From: Flavimarina sp. Hel_I_48
GTDB taxonomy: Bacteria > Bacteroidota > Bacteroidia > Flavobacteriales > Flavobacteriaceae
Reading direction: 5' to 3'
DNA length: 64,000 nt
Assembly: GCF_000733945.1 (NCBI RefSeq)
Contig: NZ_JPOL01000002.1
Coordinates: forward strand, 3,163,001-3,227,000
A program made the position numbers and the translations under genes. The notes under the pieces were generated by a model. It ran no database searches. It saw nothing but the letters and a program-made list of their open reading frames with translations, and had not been told where the DNA came from. Below are positions 62,550 through 64,000 of the stretch, in pieces. The first letter of the stretch is position 1. Each line of letters begins with the position of its first letter.

Positions 62550-63692
62550 TTAATAAATTTTATTTTTGGGTTTAAAGGAATAACGATCTATATCTTCCAG
62601 AAATAAGATATCCTCCCTTTTAGCAAATGCTTTAAAATCGGTTGCGGAAGCCTCTTTGGGGTAAATGCCAAAATAATGGTCTTTACGCGCGTTGCGCCAA
62701 AATAAAACCCAGGCGATCCCGGTATCCTTGATCCCGGGATAGAGAATTTGCGTCCACCACTTTGGGTTTCCAGGGGCGACATTTCCTGTTTCGGTAAGGG
62801 CAAGTACTTTATTGTGGGTTTCAGCAAATTGCCGAACGACGCTCAAATCCTGTTGTAGTTTTTTGGCGAAACCAGCATCACCTCCATGATTATAAATATC
62901 CATACCCAGAATATCAACAAATGCATCGCCGGGATAAAAGCGCTCATATTCTTGAGGGTTATTAAGCGTATTGGGTGAATACGCGTAAAGTAGGTTATGC
63001 ACGTCATTATCGCCCAAAAGTTGTACAAAATCGCGATAAAGCGCTTTATATTCTTCAGGGGTGCAACTGGCTGCTCCCCACCAGAACCACCCGCCATTCA
63101 TCTCGTGGTAGGCCCTGAAAACAAGCGGGATCGCATTTCCTTTTTCATCTTTTATTGATTTTATGAAATCAGCAAGTTTGCTTACCCAATCAATATATTT
63201 AGAGCGGTTAAGGCCCTCTTTCATTATTGTTTTTACCGCCGCGGTGGTATCCCAACTGCTTCCACCACTTTGTGGGTTGTCAAGGTGCCAACTTAATGTA
63301 GTGATTGCACCGCGTTTGTGAGCTTCTATAATTTGGTGCCGCATGAGGTTAAAAGAAACGGTATCTAAATTAATGTCATGTCCCAACTCAATATGACCCA
63401 AATCCCAACCCTGCACAGCGGGATATTTGCCTATTACATCATGCATGTCACTACGGTACTTGTTTTGAGATGAAGCTTTCCAGCCTATCCCATACGCTGT
63501 TGGATCCTGTTGCCCAATGGAAATGCCTTTTTTTGCCAAAAAATCAATTTTAGCTTTCAATAATTTAGTCTGTACACTCGCTTGTGAATCGGCAAGGGAA
63601 ATATTCTGGATAGGAATACTCAAGCTGCTTCCACAAGAAGTGAGGATTAAAGCTATAAAGACAAAATATACAAAGTGAACTGTTTTAATCAT
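62550..63692 (-). CDS. GH26 beta-mannanase, lipoprotein
   Basis: 380 aa with lipobox LILTSC. The (beta/alpha)8 GH26 domain carries the acid/base Glu197 in RAYHEMNGGWFWWG and the nucleophile Glu301 in LALTETGNVAPG. The enzyme cuts beta-1,4-mannan or mannobiose units, probably as a surface- or periplasm-anchored lipoprotein. It ends exactly where the symporter gene begins (0-bp gap), so it is the first gene of the operon and is divergent from the AraC-type regulator. Confidence 0.92.
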   Translation of the reverse strand: MIKTVHFVYFVFIALILTSCGSSLSIPIQNISLADSQASVQTKLLKAKIDFLAKKGISIGQQDPTAYGIGWKASSQNKYRSDMHDVIGKYPAVQGWDLGHIELGHDINLDTVSFNLMRHQIIEAHKRGAITTLSWHLDNPQSGGSSWDTTAAVKTIMKEGLNRSKYIDWVSKLADFIKSIKDEKGNAIPLVFRAYHEMNGGWFWWGAASCTPEEYKALYRDFVQLLGDNDVHNLLYAYSPNTLNNPQEYERFYPGDAFVDILGMDIYNHGGDAGFAKKLQQDLSVVRQFAETHNKVLALTETGNVAPGNPKWWTQILYPGIKDTGIAWVLFWRNARKDHYFGIYPKEASATDFKAFAKREDILFLEDIDRYSFKPKNKIY

Positions 63693-63870
63693 ATTACCGA
63701 ACTGATGATTTTAGTATATTGCGGCTAAGCATTAGCTATCCTAATTGATTTAGCTTTTTGGGGCGACATTTATTAGCAAAATCCAAAATTACCACGATGG
63801 TTAAGTTTCTGTTAATAGAAATTTGTCAAAATATGATATGATTTTTACTAAATTCATAAATTATACAGTT

Positions 63871-64000
63871 ATGCATAAGGATATTCATAGGGAAATCACG
63901 CAATTAGCTCCCGAAGATAGTTTTTTGGTTTTTGACCGCGTTAAGGATGATTTTGATTTTCCTATTCATTTTCATCCAGAGTACGAACTCAATTTTATAA
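63871..64000 (+). CDS. AraC-type regulator, N-terminal fragment (runs off window)
   Basis: Only the first ~43 codons are present. The peptide (ITQLAPEDSFLVFDRVKDDF, IHFHPEYELNFI) has the HxH...E pattern of the cupin sensing domain at the N-terminus of AraC-family regulators. The upstream in-frame ATG at 63838 would add 11 residues. Divergent from the GH26-led operon, it probably regulates it. The HTH domain is outside the window. Confidence 0.65.
   Translation, partial: MHKDIHREITQLAPEDSFLVFDRVKDDFDFPIHFHPEYELNFI

Overview
The window is a piece of a Bacteroidota chromosome, almost certainly a (probably marine) member of the Flavobacteriaceae. The evidence is a SusC-type TonB receptor, paired type III and type II glutamine synthetases, TAnnTTTG promoter elements with upstream TTTG boxes, a low G+C content, a BT_3928-type DoxX protein and Bacteroidetes-style island genes. 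The species cannot be named from the sequence alone.

Layout. (1) 1-6.0 kb is an alpha-glucan utilisation locus: the start of a divergent susC, a LacI-type regulator and two GH13 enzymes, one secreted and one lipoprotein. (2) 6.0-26.0 kb is mostly ordinary chromosomal core: a 3D-domain lipoprotein, YbaB, an oligopeptidase B-like S9 peptidase, a cysteine synthase/CBS-like enzyme, a frameshifted alpha-oxoamine synthase, an alpha/beta hydrolase, an SDR, divergent GSIII and GSII glutamine synthetases, a Ca/Na antiporter, FolP, a DUF1599 protein, a DoxX/DUF6624 fusion, a DppB-like permease, TpiA, PrmA, ClpS and a HEIGH metalloprotease. Strong intrinsic terminators separate the units. (3) 26.14 kb carries tRNA-Arg(ACG). 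From its 3' end to 57.6 kb runs a ~31.4-kb integrative genomic island bounded by a 111-bp direct repeat, with a tyrosine integrase just inside the left end. (4) 57.6-58.1 kb holds the remnant of a second, related integrase, so the site has been used more than once. (5) 58.3-64 kb is a beta-mannan/mannobiose operon (GH26, SSS transporter, GH130 phosphorylase, cellobiose 2-epimerase-like enzyme) with a divergent AraC-type regulator that runs off the end.

The island is a defence-type cargo region. It contains a BtgA-like mobilisation protein, an extended type I restriction-modification operon (hsdM, hsdS, small membrane protein, DUF262+HNH protein, a second DUF262 protein, hsdR, YgjP-like metallopeptidase), a DUF2779 nuclease-like gene broken by one stop codon, a WYL regulator with a metallophosphoesterase, and a tightly packed eight-gene operon at 47.5-56.5 kb. 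That operon encodes a J-like/TPR protein with a CFI-box C-terminus, a second CFI-box protein, a coiled-coil membrane protein, an Hsp70-like ATPase, a coiled-coil lipoprotein, a Ser/Thr-kinase-AAA+ fusion, a TerB-like protein and a small membrane protein. It is the best candidate here for an undescribed system: an envelope-linked chaperone/kinase/AAA machine carried on a mobile element.

Three genes look disrupted: the alpha-oxoamine synthase (one A short in an A-run), the second DUF262 gene (one A short in an A8 run) and DUF2779 (in-frame TAA). The two A-run cases could be sequencing errors, true mutations or slippage sites, and should be read with that caution.
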